Shown here in pieces: positions 10,444 to 22,307 of a stretch of DNA of 64,000 nucleotides. Numbering within the stretch: the first letter of the stretch is position 1; each line of letters starts with the position of its first letter. Below the pieces are notes generated by a model, which had not been told where the DNA came from, did no database searches, and saw only the letters and a list, made by a program, of their open reading frames with translations. Source of the stretch: Ehretia macrophylla (lineage: Eukaryota > Streptophyta > Magnoliopsida > Boraginales > Ehretiaceae). The stretch is from the NCBI GenBank assembly GCA_037974665.1, contig CM075783.1, forward strand, positions 8,854,762 to 8,918,761, in the 5' to 3' direction. The position numbers were made by a program, and so were the translations under genes.

Positions 10444-11671
10444 TATTGGGTGTATTATTGATATATTATTTTAACACATTTTCACTTAAATTTTGTTAGT
10501 TCTTGAGTAATTTATGAGCAATTTGATTGGTTTTGTGTTTGATTTGCAACGTAGATAATTTTCATGAGAAAGTCTAAGTTTTGAGGCAAAGATTGAAGAG
10601 AAATGGCAAAGAATTAGCTTTCATGCAACTTGTGGAAAAATTGAAGAAAAATCAGAAGTAGCGCAGTCATAGCGCAGCTGCGTAGTATCGCAGAAAATTT
10701 AAGGGCAATTTTGTAAAAAGGCGCAAAAAGAAGAAACCCTAGGTTATAAAAAGGAAAATAAACGTGAGAATGGGAGCTTTTTTGGAGGCGGGCTGGTTTT
10801 GTGAGCAGAGGCAACATTCTAGAGGGAAAGAAAGAGAGGATTTGCGAGTTGAAGACAGAGGAACGATCCAGAGACGGACTTCTGCCCCAATTCTTCTCCA
10901 AATCCTAGTTTTCTCTATCTCTCTTATCATGATTTATGTTACAATTGGGATTTTATTTAATTTCTTTATGATGTTCTAAGCTATTTTTCTAGGGCTACGA
11001 TGTAGCCAGATTATGAATATTTGATGCTTTTGGTTTGATTGATTGATGAACTATTCCATGTATGCGTTGATTATTTCATGCTAAGTTTAATGTTTGTGAT
11101 TGCATGATCAACAATTGCATGATTCATGGTTTTGTTTGAGACTGAGAAGTAATAATTAAATTAGACCACATGTGAAATACCATTAAATTGTCATAAGCTA
11201 GAGATAGTTATGAGATTTAGTGCAGCGTTTGAATTTATAAGGCTTAATGCATTCCATAAGTTCACAATTATCACAAAGATGTAGTTAGCTTGCTTATTGG
11301 GATAGTTTATTGATGCTTGAGAAATATTAATATCTACCTTAACGAAATTGTTGGCAACGTAGGAAATAGGTGTCGATTGATTTAAATCAATAGTTTCAAG
11401 TAGGATTAATCTTGGTGAAATCGGAATCCCTAGAGCCTCTTAATTATTGAATTACTATCTTTTGTTAATTTCGTAATTGTTTTAGTTGCTATTGTTATAA
11501 GTTCTATAATTTCTTTAGTTGTTAGTTACAAACTCTCAATTCATGATTGTCCCAATAAAGTTAGAGCTAGATTAATTTCGGTAGTTAATAATCACAGTCC
11601 TCGTGGGAACGATCTTTACTTATCACTTTATTACTTGTTGCGATACGTGCACTTGCGTTATAAATCACGCA
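10444..11671 (+). repeat. 5' LTR of the Athila element
   Basis: 1228 bases, paired with 20079-21308. By eye, about 17 differences fall in the first 275 bases, mostly transitions, so the insertion is not recent. It contains a GCGCAGCTGCG palindrome near 10675. Confidence 0.88.
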
Positions 11672-11680
11672 ATAAGTTTT

Positions 11681-11698
11681 TGGTGCTGTTGTCGAGGA
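11681..11698 (+). other. primer-binding site of the Athila element
   Basis: TGGTGCTGTTGTCGAGGA follows the 5' LTR by nine bases. It is a decayed form of the TGGCGCCGTTGCCGGGGA motif found after Athila 5' LTRs. Confidence 0.7.
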
Positions 11699-11820
11699 CT
11701 GTGTTAATTATTAATATCGATACCAAATAGCTTTAATTTTACTTTGGATTTTATTTTATTTTGTTAGTAATTTTCTTATTTTGTGCTACTTACATTTCAG
11801 GAACATATTTCTCTAGGTGT

Positions 11821-13640
11821 ATGCGAAAGTTAGGAGGTAGCAATTTGTTGCCTTTCGATCCTGAGATAGAACGGACTTGTCGGAAGTATAGAAAGGAGAA
11901 AAGAGCTACTACAACTACCCATCATTTGAAAGGAAATATGGCTGACATCGTGGTAGGACAGGAAGGAAATAATCGAGCAGTTAATCAGGAAAATCTACCT
12001 AGAACATTGCGAGATTATGCTTTTCCACCCATTGGACTTCAACCTGTGATTAGAAAGCCAGCGATTCAGGCGAATGATTTTGACTTGAAAACAGTAACGC
12101 TGTAATTGATTCAAAATAGCCCATTCCATGGACTGCCTTCTGAAGATCCTAATCAGCACATGATGAATTTTCTAGAAGTTTGTGGAATTGTTAAGTACAA
12201 TAGAGTCACTGATAAAGCTTTGCGCCTTCGCTTGTTTCCTTTTTCCTTGAGGGATCAAGCTAATGAATGGTTAAACTCGTTGCCTTCGGATTCAATCACC
12301 ACTTGGGAGGATTTGGTGCACAAGTTTCTGTCAAGATTTTTCCCGCTTGGCAAGACAGCAAAGTTGCACATAAAAATCAATAATTTTGCACAATATGAAG
12401 GAAAAACTCTGTGTGAAGTGTGGGAGAGGTATAAGGCGTTGTTAAGGAAGTGTCCTAATCATGGAGTACCCAGGTGGATGCAAGTTCACAATTTTTACAA
12501 TGGGTTGATAAATACCACAAGAACTTTGATTGATGCATCAGCAAGAGGAGCTTTAATGAACAAGACAGCAGATGAAGCTTATGCGTTGCTTGAGGATATT
12601 GTCTTGAACAACCTGTAGTGGTCGAGCGAGAGAGTTACACCAAAGAAGACAATTGGGATTCCATGAGATTGATGCCATAACCGCTTTGGCGGTAAAAATT
12701 GACAACCTGGCTAAACAAATGCAGAATAATCAAGTAACTGCTAATGTTGTTCATGCGGCAGTAGTGTGTGAGTTTTGTTGTGGTCCACATTATAGTGCAG
12801 AATGTCAGGTTGGCAATCCATTTGCACAAGGTGTGTCGAAACAAGCACAATATGTAGGAAACTTTAATGGGCAGCAGTACAATGAATATCCCAATAGATA
12901 TCATCAAGGATTGCGTTATCATCCTAATCTGTCTTGGAGAAATAATCAGAATGTATTGCAGCCTGAGCAGAATAACCCACCACCATAGAATAAAGTAAAC
13001 TTGGAGGATGCATTGGCTCAGTTGGCGACTTTGCAAACTCAATTCATGAATGAAACCAGGACTGCCCTCTAGAACCAATCCGCACAAATCAGAAATTTAG
13101 AGGTGCAGTTTACTCAAATGGATTCTTTGTTTTCTGAAAGACAACAAGGAAGTTTACCTAGTACTTCGGAGGTGAATCCTAGAAGAGATGGCATGGAGCA
13201 TTGCAAAGCGATCACTTTGAGAAACGGTAAGGAGTTAAAGGAGCCAGTGAGAACCAAGAAGATTGAGAAAGGTGAGGCGAAAAATGAGGAGAAAGATGAA
13301 GATAGAACAGAAGAGCAGCTACAACCTCCTCAAGAACCACCTCTGAAAGTTCATTTTCCACAACGATTGCAGAAGAATAAGCTTGACAAGCAGTTTGCTA
13401 AATTTCTTGAAGTCTTCAAGAAGCTTCACATTAATATCCCATTTGCAGATGCACTTGAACAAATGCCGAGTTATGTGAAATTTCTGAAAGACATTCTTTC
13501 AAACAAGAGGAAGCTAGGAGATTACGAGACAATTGCACTTACTAAGGAGTGCAGCGCTATTCTACAAAAGAAGCTACCACAAAAGCTCAAAGATCTAGGG
13601 AGTTTTACTATTCCATGTGAAATTGGCAATGTTTTTTTTT
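11821..13640 (+). pseudogene. gag: Athila gag (capsid, single zinc knuckle), broken
   Basis: The reading starts at MRKLGGSNLLPFDPEIER. A retrotransposon gag domain follows at 12106-12618, with QANEWLNSLP, TTWEDLVHKFLSRFFP and the downstream ALLEDI segment. A nucleocapsid knuckle C-X2-C-X3-H-X4-C lies near 12768-12806. The C-terminal part is charged (13100-13330) and leads into the protease. Breaks are a TAA at 12103-12105, a TAG at 12616-12618 (family position usually Gln), a frameshift near 12650, and stops at 12986-12988 and 13069-13071. The protein normally packages element RNA into cytoplasmic virus-like particles, and this copy cannot make it intact. Confidence 0.82.
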
Positions 13641-13945
13641 AGCGAGCTTTGTGTGATTTAGGTGCTATCATTAATTTAATGCCTTTATCTATTTTCATGA
13701 AGCTTGGTTTAGGAGAGACAAGACCCACAACAGTAACACTACAGTTAGCTGATCGTTCGCTCAAGCACCCCAGAGGAGTTATTGAAAATGTGCTAGTCAA
13801 AGTCGATAAATTCATCTTTCTTGCAGATTTCATAGTGCTAGACATGGAGGAAGACAAGGAAATTCCTACCATTCTTGGAAGACATTTCCTTGCAACTGGA
13901 GGAACACTTATTGATGTTCGAAAGGGTGAGCTTAGATTGTGAGTA
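13641..13945 (+). pseudogene. Athila aspartic protease domain
   Basis: The ORF after the TAG at 13640-13642 contains CDLGAIINLMPLSIF, the Athila variant of the retropepsin active site (D-L-G-A in place of D-T-G-A), and later IPTILGRHFLATGG, the family's flap/core segment. It ends at a TGA near 13940. It would have cleaved the Gag-Pol polyprotein, and the upstream stop separates it from gag. Confidence 0.78.
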
Positions 13946-14038
13946 TAAGAGGAAGAGGTAACCTTTAATGTTTTCAAAGCTCACAAGTACCCAGAAGCGA
14001 GTGATAATTGTTTTCACATTGATGCCATATATGTTATA

Positions 14039-14467
14039 ATGTCTAACTATGAGGGTCAATTGGATCCCTTGGAGGCTAGCTTGTTACAAGATGATTCTTT
14101 TGTTCCGGTGGGATTGAAGCACAAGGAATATTGGTCTATTAAACAACTAAACATGGGTATACAAGCAGTAGGTGAGAAAGAATTCTGGCAATGGAATAAG
14201 CTAAAAGGATCTCGTGATGGACTGAATAAGAATGAAATAAGTTACAAAGAGAGGACAAACGATTGGCATGACAAACTCATTTTGGGAAAAGATTTCTCTC
14301 TTGGGCAACAAATATTTCTTTATAACCCACAGAGTCTTGGAAAACGCAAGTCAAGATGGTCTGACCCCTTTGTTGTGACTAAAGTGTATCCCTATAGTGC
14401 TGTAGAAGTCACTCATCCAGTGAAAGGGATGTTTAAGGTCAACGAACAACGGTGGAAGACTTATTAG
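14039..14467 (+). pseudogene. integrase C-terminal end fused to the protease spacer
   Basis: Residues about 1-22 (DPLEASLLQDD) belong to the linker after protease. From KHKEYWSIKQLN onward the sequence is the Athila integrase tail: KERTNDWHDKLI, then KRKSRWSDPFVV, the GPF/GKLKSRW-type DNA-binding module, ending VNEQRWKTY. The RT, RNase H, zinc-binding and DDE catalytic regions that should lie between are absent, so the deletion junction is near 14100-14115. The reading frame runs across the junction. Confidence 0.75.
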
Positions 14468-14469
14468 GA

Positions 14470-16222
14470 TGATGAGTTTGATAAGCACAAGACCGTTGTC
14501 CACCTCAATTCGTCATGAAAAATTGCTCCGTCAGGTTGTCGATGTTAAAACAAGCGCTTTTCGGGAGGCAACCCGAATTTTCTTACTTTTCTTGATTTAA
14601 TAGTTTTAGTTGTTTTTAGTTAATTTTTGGGTTATATTTGTCATAGCTAATGGTTAATTTTTATTGTCATGATAGGTTCAAAAACAAGTTTGGGGGAAGT
14701 CGAGGCAAAGAGAAGTTCTACCAAGTCCATTAAGGGAGAAAATATGGAGAAATTGGTGTTTGGATTGAAGGGGATGCGTGCGTAGAAGAGAAAAGCAAGA
14801 AAAATAAAGTTGTGAGGTAGCGCTGTTGCACTAGAATTTAGCGCAGCTGCGTTGGCAGAGTTAAAAGTTACATTCTTGAGGAGTTGATAGAAAAAAGAGT
14901 AATGCTATTGCGCTAAAAAGTGGCACAGCTGCGCTGGCGTCCCTATAGTGACGTTCGAAAAAAAGAAAAAAAAATCAAAAATCAAAATTAAGTCTTCTTT
15001 CAGCCGTTGGACACAAAGTCACAAGACCTTATCCAATCTACCTAAGACCCAAACCCCACTCATCTAAATACCCTTGACCAGACACAATCCTTAACCCATC
15101 AAATCCCGTCGGCTCCACTCAAGGCTCCTCAGCCAAGCTCTTGCTCTTCTTCTCAATCAATTTCTCTCTCTATCTCTCTTTCGCATAACCTTTATCAACC
15201 ATAGTCGAGAAACCACCTATCATCTCCCACGCAATCACCCTCACTGACGAGCTTCTTGACACCGACAACGATGCTAGTCAGAGGTGGCAGTGGTGACGAC
15301 GACGTGATCCAAAGCGGAGGCAGAGTGTTTTTAGTGTTTGATGAGTATGCTTTTGTCTGTTTGTGTGTGTGCGTTGTTGGCTTCAACAAAAAGAAATTAT
15401 ATAATCTTTTGCCTGTGATTTGAGCAACGCGCAAGAAGGAGGCAGTGTTCATTGGTATTGTTGTGGGGGTGTTCTATTTGTATTCTCCACAAATTTATGT
15501 TTGGGTCAAGTGAGTAGTGAATGTTGTGTCCTCACCGTGTGTTTGCTCAACACTGATTAACAAGTTAATTTGATTCAAAGATATAATGTTATGTTCAAGC
15601 CTGCTTTAATTGTGAACTTTTATGTGGGTTGAATAATTTGTGAAGTGTGGTGGCAGTCATCGTGTTTTGGTACTTGGTGTGTAATGGGATTGTTTTGTTA
15701 ACTGTGTCCCTATCTTGAAATTGTTGGGTGATTTGTGGCTGCCTTATGAAACTTGCATGTGAGAATTATATATTAAAAAAATTGAGTGCCTACACGGTGT
15801 TTGTTTAAATGTTTCAATGAAAACGCCCAAAACACTAATGTGATTTTCGTGATCTATAACGGGTTTGTTGGTGGTTGTGTTTACTCCATGTTTGTATTTG
15901 AGTTATACCAGTAGCTCTGCATTGTGTTGTGATGGGTGTACTAGGGGTCGGTTATACACAGTGAGGTTGTTGTTTATAGTGCTCAACAATGAAGGCAGTA
16001 ATTGTATTGTGGTAGGTGTAAACTGGTAGCACTGTCTATTACTTCAAAGTGTCCATGTCATCCAAGATTCAACCTGCCAGTCATTACCTCCCGCCGAAAG
16101 ATAAAGAATGAGGCCATTCAGGGAAGTCCTTTGCATTCTTTTCTTTTCTATACTTTTGCCATTGAGGGCAATGTCTATTTTCAAGTTTGGGGGTGGTTGC
16201 TATGTGTTTTCCTGTGTGAACT
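14470..16222 (+). other. Athila 3' non-coding region, first part
   Basis: No credible ORF. Two purine-tract-like aagtttggggg motifs lie near 14690 and 16181. GCGCAGCTGCG-like palindromes near 14843 and 14928 match one inside the LTRs. A CT-rich stretch lies at 15140-15180. Confidence 0.6.
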
Positions 16223-18704
16223 TGTGAAACCCCAGATTTCATTTATACGTGAAATTGCGTGTTTTGACCTGTATATGTGTTATCTGAGTTAAAATGCATA
16301 AATTCTATGATTTATACTCCTATTACATGCTATGTGAGCATTCATGAAAGTTTCGTAAAAATCGGCATTGGAAATTTTATCGTCGAGTTTTATGAATAGT
16401 ATTTTTGAAACACATCCGCTAAAATTTTGAAACTGGTCTTTTTAGTGTTTGAAAACTTAGTCCTTGGATATTAATAGACCTATGTTTGATTAAAACGGAT
16501 TAGGAATTTAAAAGGGTTTTACACTTTCTTTTGCAAAAGATTGAGTTTTATAACTATATGCATGTATATGTATGTATGTATTTATTGTTGTCAACTAAAA
16601 ATAAATTACTTAAGATAGTCTAAGTGTTATATATATATATATATATGTATGTATATATGTATATATACATATATATATGCATGTATATAGACAAAAAAGA
16701 CAATTAAAAGACTAAGAAATACATTTAAAAGACTAAAATTGGCAACTTTGACTTTACTTAAATTATTTGACTTTGCATATATATACATAATACATACATT
16801 ATATTATATAACAAAGCTCAAAACACCTAAAACACACACACACATGGCCGAAACCCCATAGACAAAAAAAAGAAGGGTTTTCAACTATTTTTCAAAGCAA
16901 TTTTTGCATAGAAGTTGCAATCCAAGGCCAAATCTTGTCATCCAAAGCTTGATTTTACTTGTTGGGCATCCATTGCATACATTTCTAGCATCATTTGGCG
17001 TCAAAGGTGAGAGAAAAATTCTAGATCTTGAAATGCTATTCTTTGTCAATTTCATATAACTATATTTTTATCCGATGTTTTGTTGAATTGTCTTTAGATT
17101 ATTGCTCAGTAGTTGCCAAGGATCGTTTATATGTATTTATAACTATTTTTATCGGTAGTAGCATATATTTCTATTTTCCGGGTATTAAAGTTGAGTTATT
17201 GGTTCATTGTTGAATAATTGTTGTTGTAGTGGTTAGAATTGATTGGTTGTTGCTTTTAAAAGTTTGTTAATTATGATGTAGTAATGTTGTAATGTCGAAT
17301 TTTTGATTGGGATGTCGTAGCAAAAGTCCAAAAATTTCAGCCTAGGTGCATTGCCAAATTAGGGTTGTTGGACTTGATTTGGATGGCTTTTGGTTGGGTT
17401 TCGATGGGGCTAATGTAGTTGCATGTATGGTGGAGTGATATGAAGTGGTTTGGAGGTTATTGGATTAGTAGAATGTAAGTTATGAATTTTAGAAGTTTGT
17501 GTAGTCTTTCTTTACAATGTTGAAATGTTGTCTTTGGTTGTTGGGTAGTGTTTGTGTAGTTGTTTCTTGAGTTATTGAAAGGTAGGTTCGGGAGTGAATG
17601 CATGTTTAAATGTATGTAAAGTTGGGTGGCGTACTTTGTCATCTAACTTAGTTGTTTTAGTTGTTAATTGATGTTATGTTGATTGAGATGTTATTAATTG
17701 ATTGATGGTTGATGATGATCTAGAGGTCAACCTACTTTGTTGTCTTTCCAGAATATGAGATGTTTATGATTATTATCATGAGTCTTGATAGTGTGTGTCA
17801 CCTCTTGGGCAGTATCGGGCTGTAAGGTTGATAACGACATGACTATCATAGAGTACCCCCAACTCGCATAGGCGGAGATGCCATGGAGGGAGGGGCTAGA
17901 TGAGGTACCTCGGTTATGTATTATGGGAGTTATAAGAAGATGGTTGAGATCGTGATGGCGTATAAAGCTACACCAACTAGTGTATCATTTCACATTGAAT
18001 GGTTATTTATGTGGTTGAACTGAAATGTTGATGTTAATGAAGTTGTTGTTATTATTGCTCATAGGATGATTTCCCAAAGGGTAAAGTAAATGTTTTCAAA
18101 AGATCTTTCGAATCCTCACTGAGCTTTGTTATATATAAGTTCACCCTCATTCGTTTATTGTCATCAGGTGTAACTGAACCAGACCTAGGGTACGTCTCTT
18201 AGGAAGCTGAGTATGTGCCTTCTGTGGACGAGTCTTATGTGCCCGAGTCCTATACTTGATGTTGTGGATGAAGTTTTATTTTGATGAATTGTATACTAGA
18301 ACATGTGGTATTGTATTTACTTTGAGGTCATATTGTATAAGATGCTGTAAAAATAGTGGAACATATAATGCTAGTTTAGTTGTCTTATTATTAGAACTTG
18401 GATAGGTTGCTATACTAGCTTGATATATATATCTGTTATGCATGTGTATGGTTTGAAGTATAGTTGATATTGGAACGGAGGCGTATAACCTATGGATGAA
18501 CTGTTGAATGGTTGTTTAATGTATAGAAATGGTTGTGCTGTATGTTGTTGAAATAATTGTGGAGTTGTTGTTGATTTTTGGAGTTAGTTGTATGAGTTAT
18601 AAAGGGTTGGTTTAGATCCCTGATGTACGTATTACAGTTGTTATACTGCCGAAATTCCGTTGTGTCCTAACTGTTTGTAAATGGGGTCGAGTTGGGGCAT
18701 GACA
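16223..18704 (+). mobile_element. solo gypsy LTR inserted in the Athila element
   Basis: Begins TGTGAAACCCC and ends GGGGCATGACA. The TSD GAACT is at 16218-16222 and 18705-18709. It is the same family as the solo LTR ending at 36651: both share gccgaaattccgttg near the 3' end. There is no internal domain. The AT/ATGT microsatellite at 16627-16690 lies inside. Confidence 0.85.
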
Positions 18705-18709
18705 GAACT

Positions 18710-20061
18710 TGTTCTGCTTAGTATTAGTATCATGTGTTTTTCTTTTTATGGTTTTGTTATTTTCATTATTCCACTTTAAAAAAAAATTGAAAAAAATAAA
18801 ACAAAAATTTTAAAAGTAATGCTGAAAAGATAAGAAATAGGCAATGATGAGTAGCGTAAGGAGTACATGATAGTAATAGGGATAATTGGCTGAAACATAG
18901 CTTCGTTTTATGGAAAATCCTCACCTATTGCGCACTTAGCCTCGCCTAGTTATGTTGTTGCTTCGAGAAGGATTATGTGAGCTTAAGTGAATAGGAACAT
19001 GATGAAATGGGATTTTAGAACTTACTTGATTGTCACTTGAGGCGAAATCCCAGGTCGCATAGCATTAGGGAAATGATTTAGGCCATCTTTGGATCATTTG
19101 AGCCATTCAAGCCAACCCTTGTAATAATTGAATATCCTCAGGACACCCTTTTGAGCTTAATTAGCCTTTTCTTTCTTATGTGACTTACAATATTTTCCTT
19201 AACTTGTCAAGTTTGATTTTCCCAAATAATGACCCTCCTACTTGTAACATATGATTGTTCTAGGATGATTATATGAAGCTATGTTTTGTATTGAATGAAG
19301 AGAGGTATGATGATTGGGTGATATGTTGAATTGTTTTTGAGAAAAAAAATAAAATATTGAAAAAAAGAAGAAGAAAAGAATGAAAAGAAAAAAGACGAGC
19401 CACACTCATTGTACTTAATATCAAAATACAAGTTTGGGGGAGTGTGGATTCTTTACGTGTTTATAAATGTTGTGGATGCATGTTGAGAAAATGAATTGAA
19501 AGAAGAAAGAAAAGAGATATGTTGAATACTTTTGGTGGTAAGAAGTAGAGTTGGCATGTGTTCCATTGAACATCCTCGAATAGTTGTGTGCTTACAGGTA
19601 GTTTAGCCTTATATTATATCCATTATCCTACCTTGACCCTAGCCACACGTTACAACCAAATGTAAAGTCCTAATGATCTGTGATGCTATGATTAACCTAC
19701 ATTAGTGGAAAGTGGCTTGAAAAGTAAGCCTATGAAGTCCTAAGTGATTGAAAATAACAGATTCATATTGGAAATTCGCTTAACTTGCATAAACTTATCC
19801 GAGTACGATTGATTATGACAGAGGCTATACACACACTCACTTGGGGGATTTGAAGTAAAATGAAATTTATGTAAAGTTGAGATTTCTCATGCTTATGATT
19901 GAAAAATTACCTTTTAAGGTTGAGTTGTGAAATATTGCTACTGAGGCCGTGGAAATTTATTATCTCATAGCATTGCTTTCATGAGTTGTCTTGTGTTGAG
20001 TCTTTAGTTTTTAGGTTGTTTCTTTCTTTAGTTGTGTCTTTTGCTTGAGGACAAACAAAAC
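18710..20061 (+). other. Athila 3' non-coding region, second part
   Basis: Continues the element after the nested solo LTR. No ORF. A further aagtttgggggag motif lies near 19431, ahead of the real polypurine tract. Confidence 0.6.
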
Positions 20062-20078
20062 TTAAGTTTGGGGATGTT
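20062..20078 (+). other. polypurine tract of the Athila element
   Basis: ttaagtttggggatgt directly abuts the 3' LTR, the position expected for the plus-strand primer. Confidence 0.6.
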
Positions 20079-21308
20079 TGTTGGGTGTATTATTGATATA
20101 TTATTTCAACACATTTTCACTTAAATTTTGTTAGTTCTTGAGTAATTTATGAACAATTTGATTGGTTTTACATTTGATTTGCGACGTAGGTAATTTCCAT
20201 GAGGAAGTCTAAGTTTTGAGACAAAGATTGAAGAGAAATGGCAAAGGATTAGCTTTCACGCAACTTGTGGAGAAATTGAAGAAAAATCAGAAGTAGCATA
20301 GTCATAGCGCAGCTGCGCAGCATCGCAGGAAATTTAAGGGCAATTTTGTAAAAAGGCGCGAAAAGAAGAAACCCTAGGTTATAAAGAGGAAAATAAACGT
20401 GAGAATGGGAGCTTTTTTGGAGGCGGCTAGTTTTGTGAGCAGAGGCAACGTTCAAGAAGGAAAGAAAGAGTGGATTCGCAAGTTGAAGATGAAGGAACGA
20501 TCCAGAGACGGACTTCTGCCCCAATTCTTCTCCAAATCCTAGTTTTCTCTATCTCTCTTATCATGATTTATGTTACAATTGGGATTTTATTTAATTTCTT
20601 TATGATGTTCTAAGCTATTTTTCTAGGGCTACGATGTAGCCAAATTATGAATATTTGATGCTTTTGGTTTTGATTGATTGAGGAACTATTCCATGTATGC
20701 GTTGATTATTTCATGTTAAGTTTAATGCTTATGATTGCCTGATCAACAATTGCATGATTCGTGGTTTGGTTTGAGACTGAGAATTGATAACTAATTAGAC
20801 CACGTGTGAAATACCATTAAATTATCATAAGCTAGAGATAGTTATAAGATCTAGTGTAGCGTTTGAATTTCTAAGGCTTAATGCATTCCATAAGTTCATA
20901 GTTATCACAGAGATGTAGTTAGCTTGCTTATTGGGATAGGTTATTGATGCTTGAGAAATGTTAATATCTACCTTAGTGAAATTGCTGGCAACGTAGGGAA
21001 TAGGCGTCGATTGATTTAAATCAATAGTTTCAAGTAGGATTAATCTTGGTGAAATTGGAATCCTTAGAGCCTCTTAATTTTTGAATTACCATATTTTGTT
21101 AATTTCGTAATTGTTTTAGTTGTTATTGTTATAAGTTCTATAATTTCTTTAGTCGTTAGTTACAAACTCTCAATTTGTGATTGTCCAAATAAAGTTAGAG
21201 CTAGATTAATTTCGGTAGTTAATAATCACAATCCTTGTGGGAATGATCTTTACTTTGCACTTTATTACTTGTTATAATACGTGCACTTGCGTTAGAAATC
21301 ACAAAACA
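20079..21308 (+). repeat. 3' LTR of the Athila element
   Basis: 1230 bases, TGTTGGG...ACA. The palindrome is preserved here as GCGCAGCTGCGC near 20307. It is followed by the TSD GTTAT. Confidence 0.88.
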
Positions 21309-21313
21309 GTTAT

Positions 21314-21488
21314 GACTATTTTGCAGCTTTTATTCTCCTACAAAATGGTGGTTGCTTCATCAATGTTAACCTGTTATAAATACCATGCCTCTATAGCATT
21401 CCAGTAGACAATCTACATCAACAAAATATCATTCTCTATTTTGAAAGAGTGCAAATGTCGTTGGTTCGCTAGTTCTCGAGATCATAAG
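21314..21488 (+). mobile_element. possible Copia-like LTR, middle piece with TATA box
   Basis: Contains TATAAATA at 21375-21382 followed by a leader-like sequence. It resembles the piece at 36657-36770 (tataaatacc, then agac..ctacatcaac / agacattt..gttcaac). It is enclosed by the Athila TSD on the left and the solo LTR TSD ATAAG on the right. Confidence 0.35.
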
Positions 21489-22307
21489 TGTGAAGACCCG
21501 AGTTTGACCTTTATGTGCAATTACGTATTTATTTAACTTTTATGTGCAAATAACGTGTCTATTTGAGTTTAATGTGCAAAAATTATGTGTTTATTTAATT
21601 TACTTAATATGTGCAATAATATGATTTACATAGGTTTACTAGTTCAAATGTGCATTTGAAATTCAATTAAATTGTTAATTGTTGTCTTTTCATCTTCTTT
21701 GTCCACATAGGATTAAAATTGCACATGCTAACTAAAAATAATGTCTAATCTCATCTTTTATCACCTTAGACATTTGCTAGAATGTTAAAATTGAAATTAG
21801 GAGCAAAATAGGATGATAACTTAGTCATTTGATCATCTACTTAAGCTTAAAAACACCAAAAATAGCTCAAAAACACTCATCTTCTTCTCCTCCCAGCCGA
21901 GAGCACATAGAGCTTGATGAATAGTATTTTCAATGCAATTTTAGCAAAAAGTGGGTGTTAGGAGATGAACAAGGGCCAAACTAAACGCTTTTGAACTCGT
22001 CTTGGCGTGTTCTACCTTTCTACCTATTCCTTTTTCCTTTATTTTGCAAAAACGACGAGGGAATTTTTCTAACCAAGCTTTCAAAATTCATTATTTATGC
22101 TATATATTGCTATTAGTGTTCATAAATATTGCTAATTAGGTCTTGGGGAACATATTGCTTGGTTAATAGCTTGTGTAGAACATAACTTGTTATAGTTGGA
22201 TTATTTGAGTTGGTTGATGAATTATATGGCTAAATTTGAGTTTAACCTAGCTTCCTAGCTTTTATATGAAGTCCATACATGCTTGTATATGAACCTTGCA
22301 CTGTATA

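Larger units (their letters stand above)
10444..21308 (+). mobile_element. Athila-type Ty3/gypsy element with both LTRs, internally deleted
   Basis: The LTRs at 10444-11671 and 20079-21308 align throughout. The 5-base TSD GTTAT occurs at 10439-10443 and 21309-21313. The internal part has a primer-binding site, a gag of Athila type and a DLGA protease, followed directly by the C-terminal end of integrase. Reverse transcriptase, RNase H and the integrase core are missing. A solo LTR is inserted at 16223-18704. The 5' LTR starts TA instead of TG, a terminal mutation. Confidence 0.88.

Noticed and set aside
10614..10979. Overlapping frames on both strands, with a partner at 20249-20524
   Set aside because: They lie in paired Athila LTRs and have no similarity to known proteins.
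12635..13087. 150-codon minus-strand frame
   Set aside because: Antisense shadow of Athila gag, whose zinc knuckle is clear on the plus strand.
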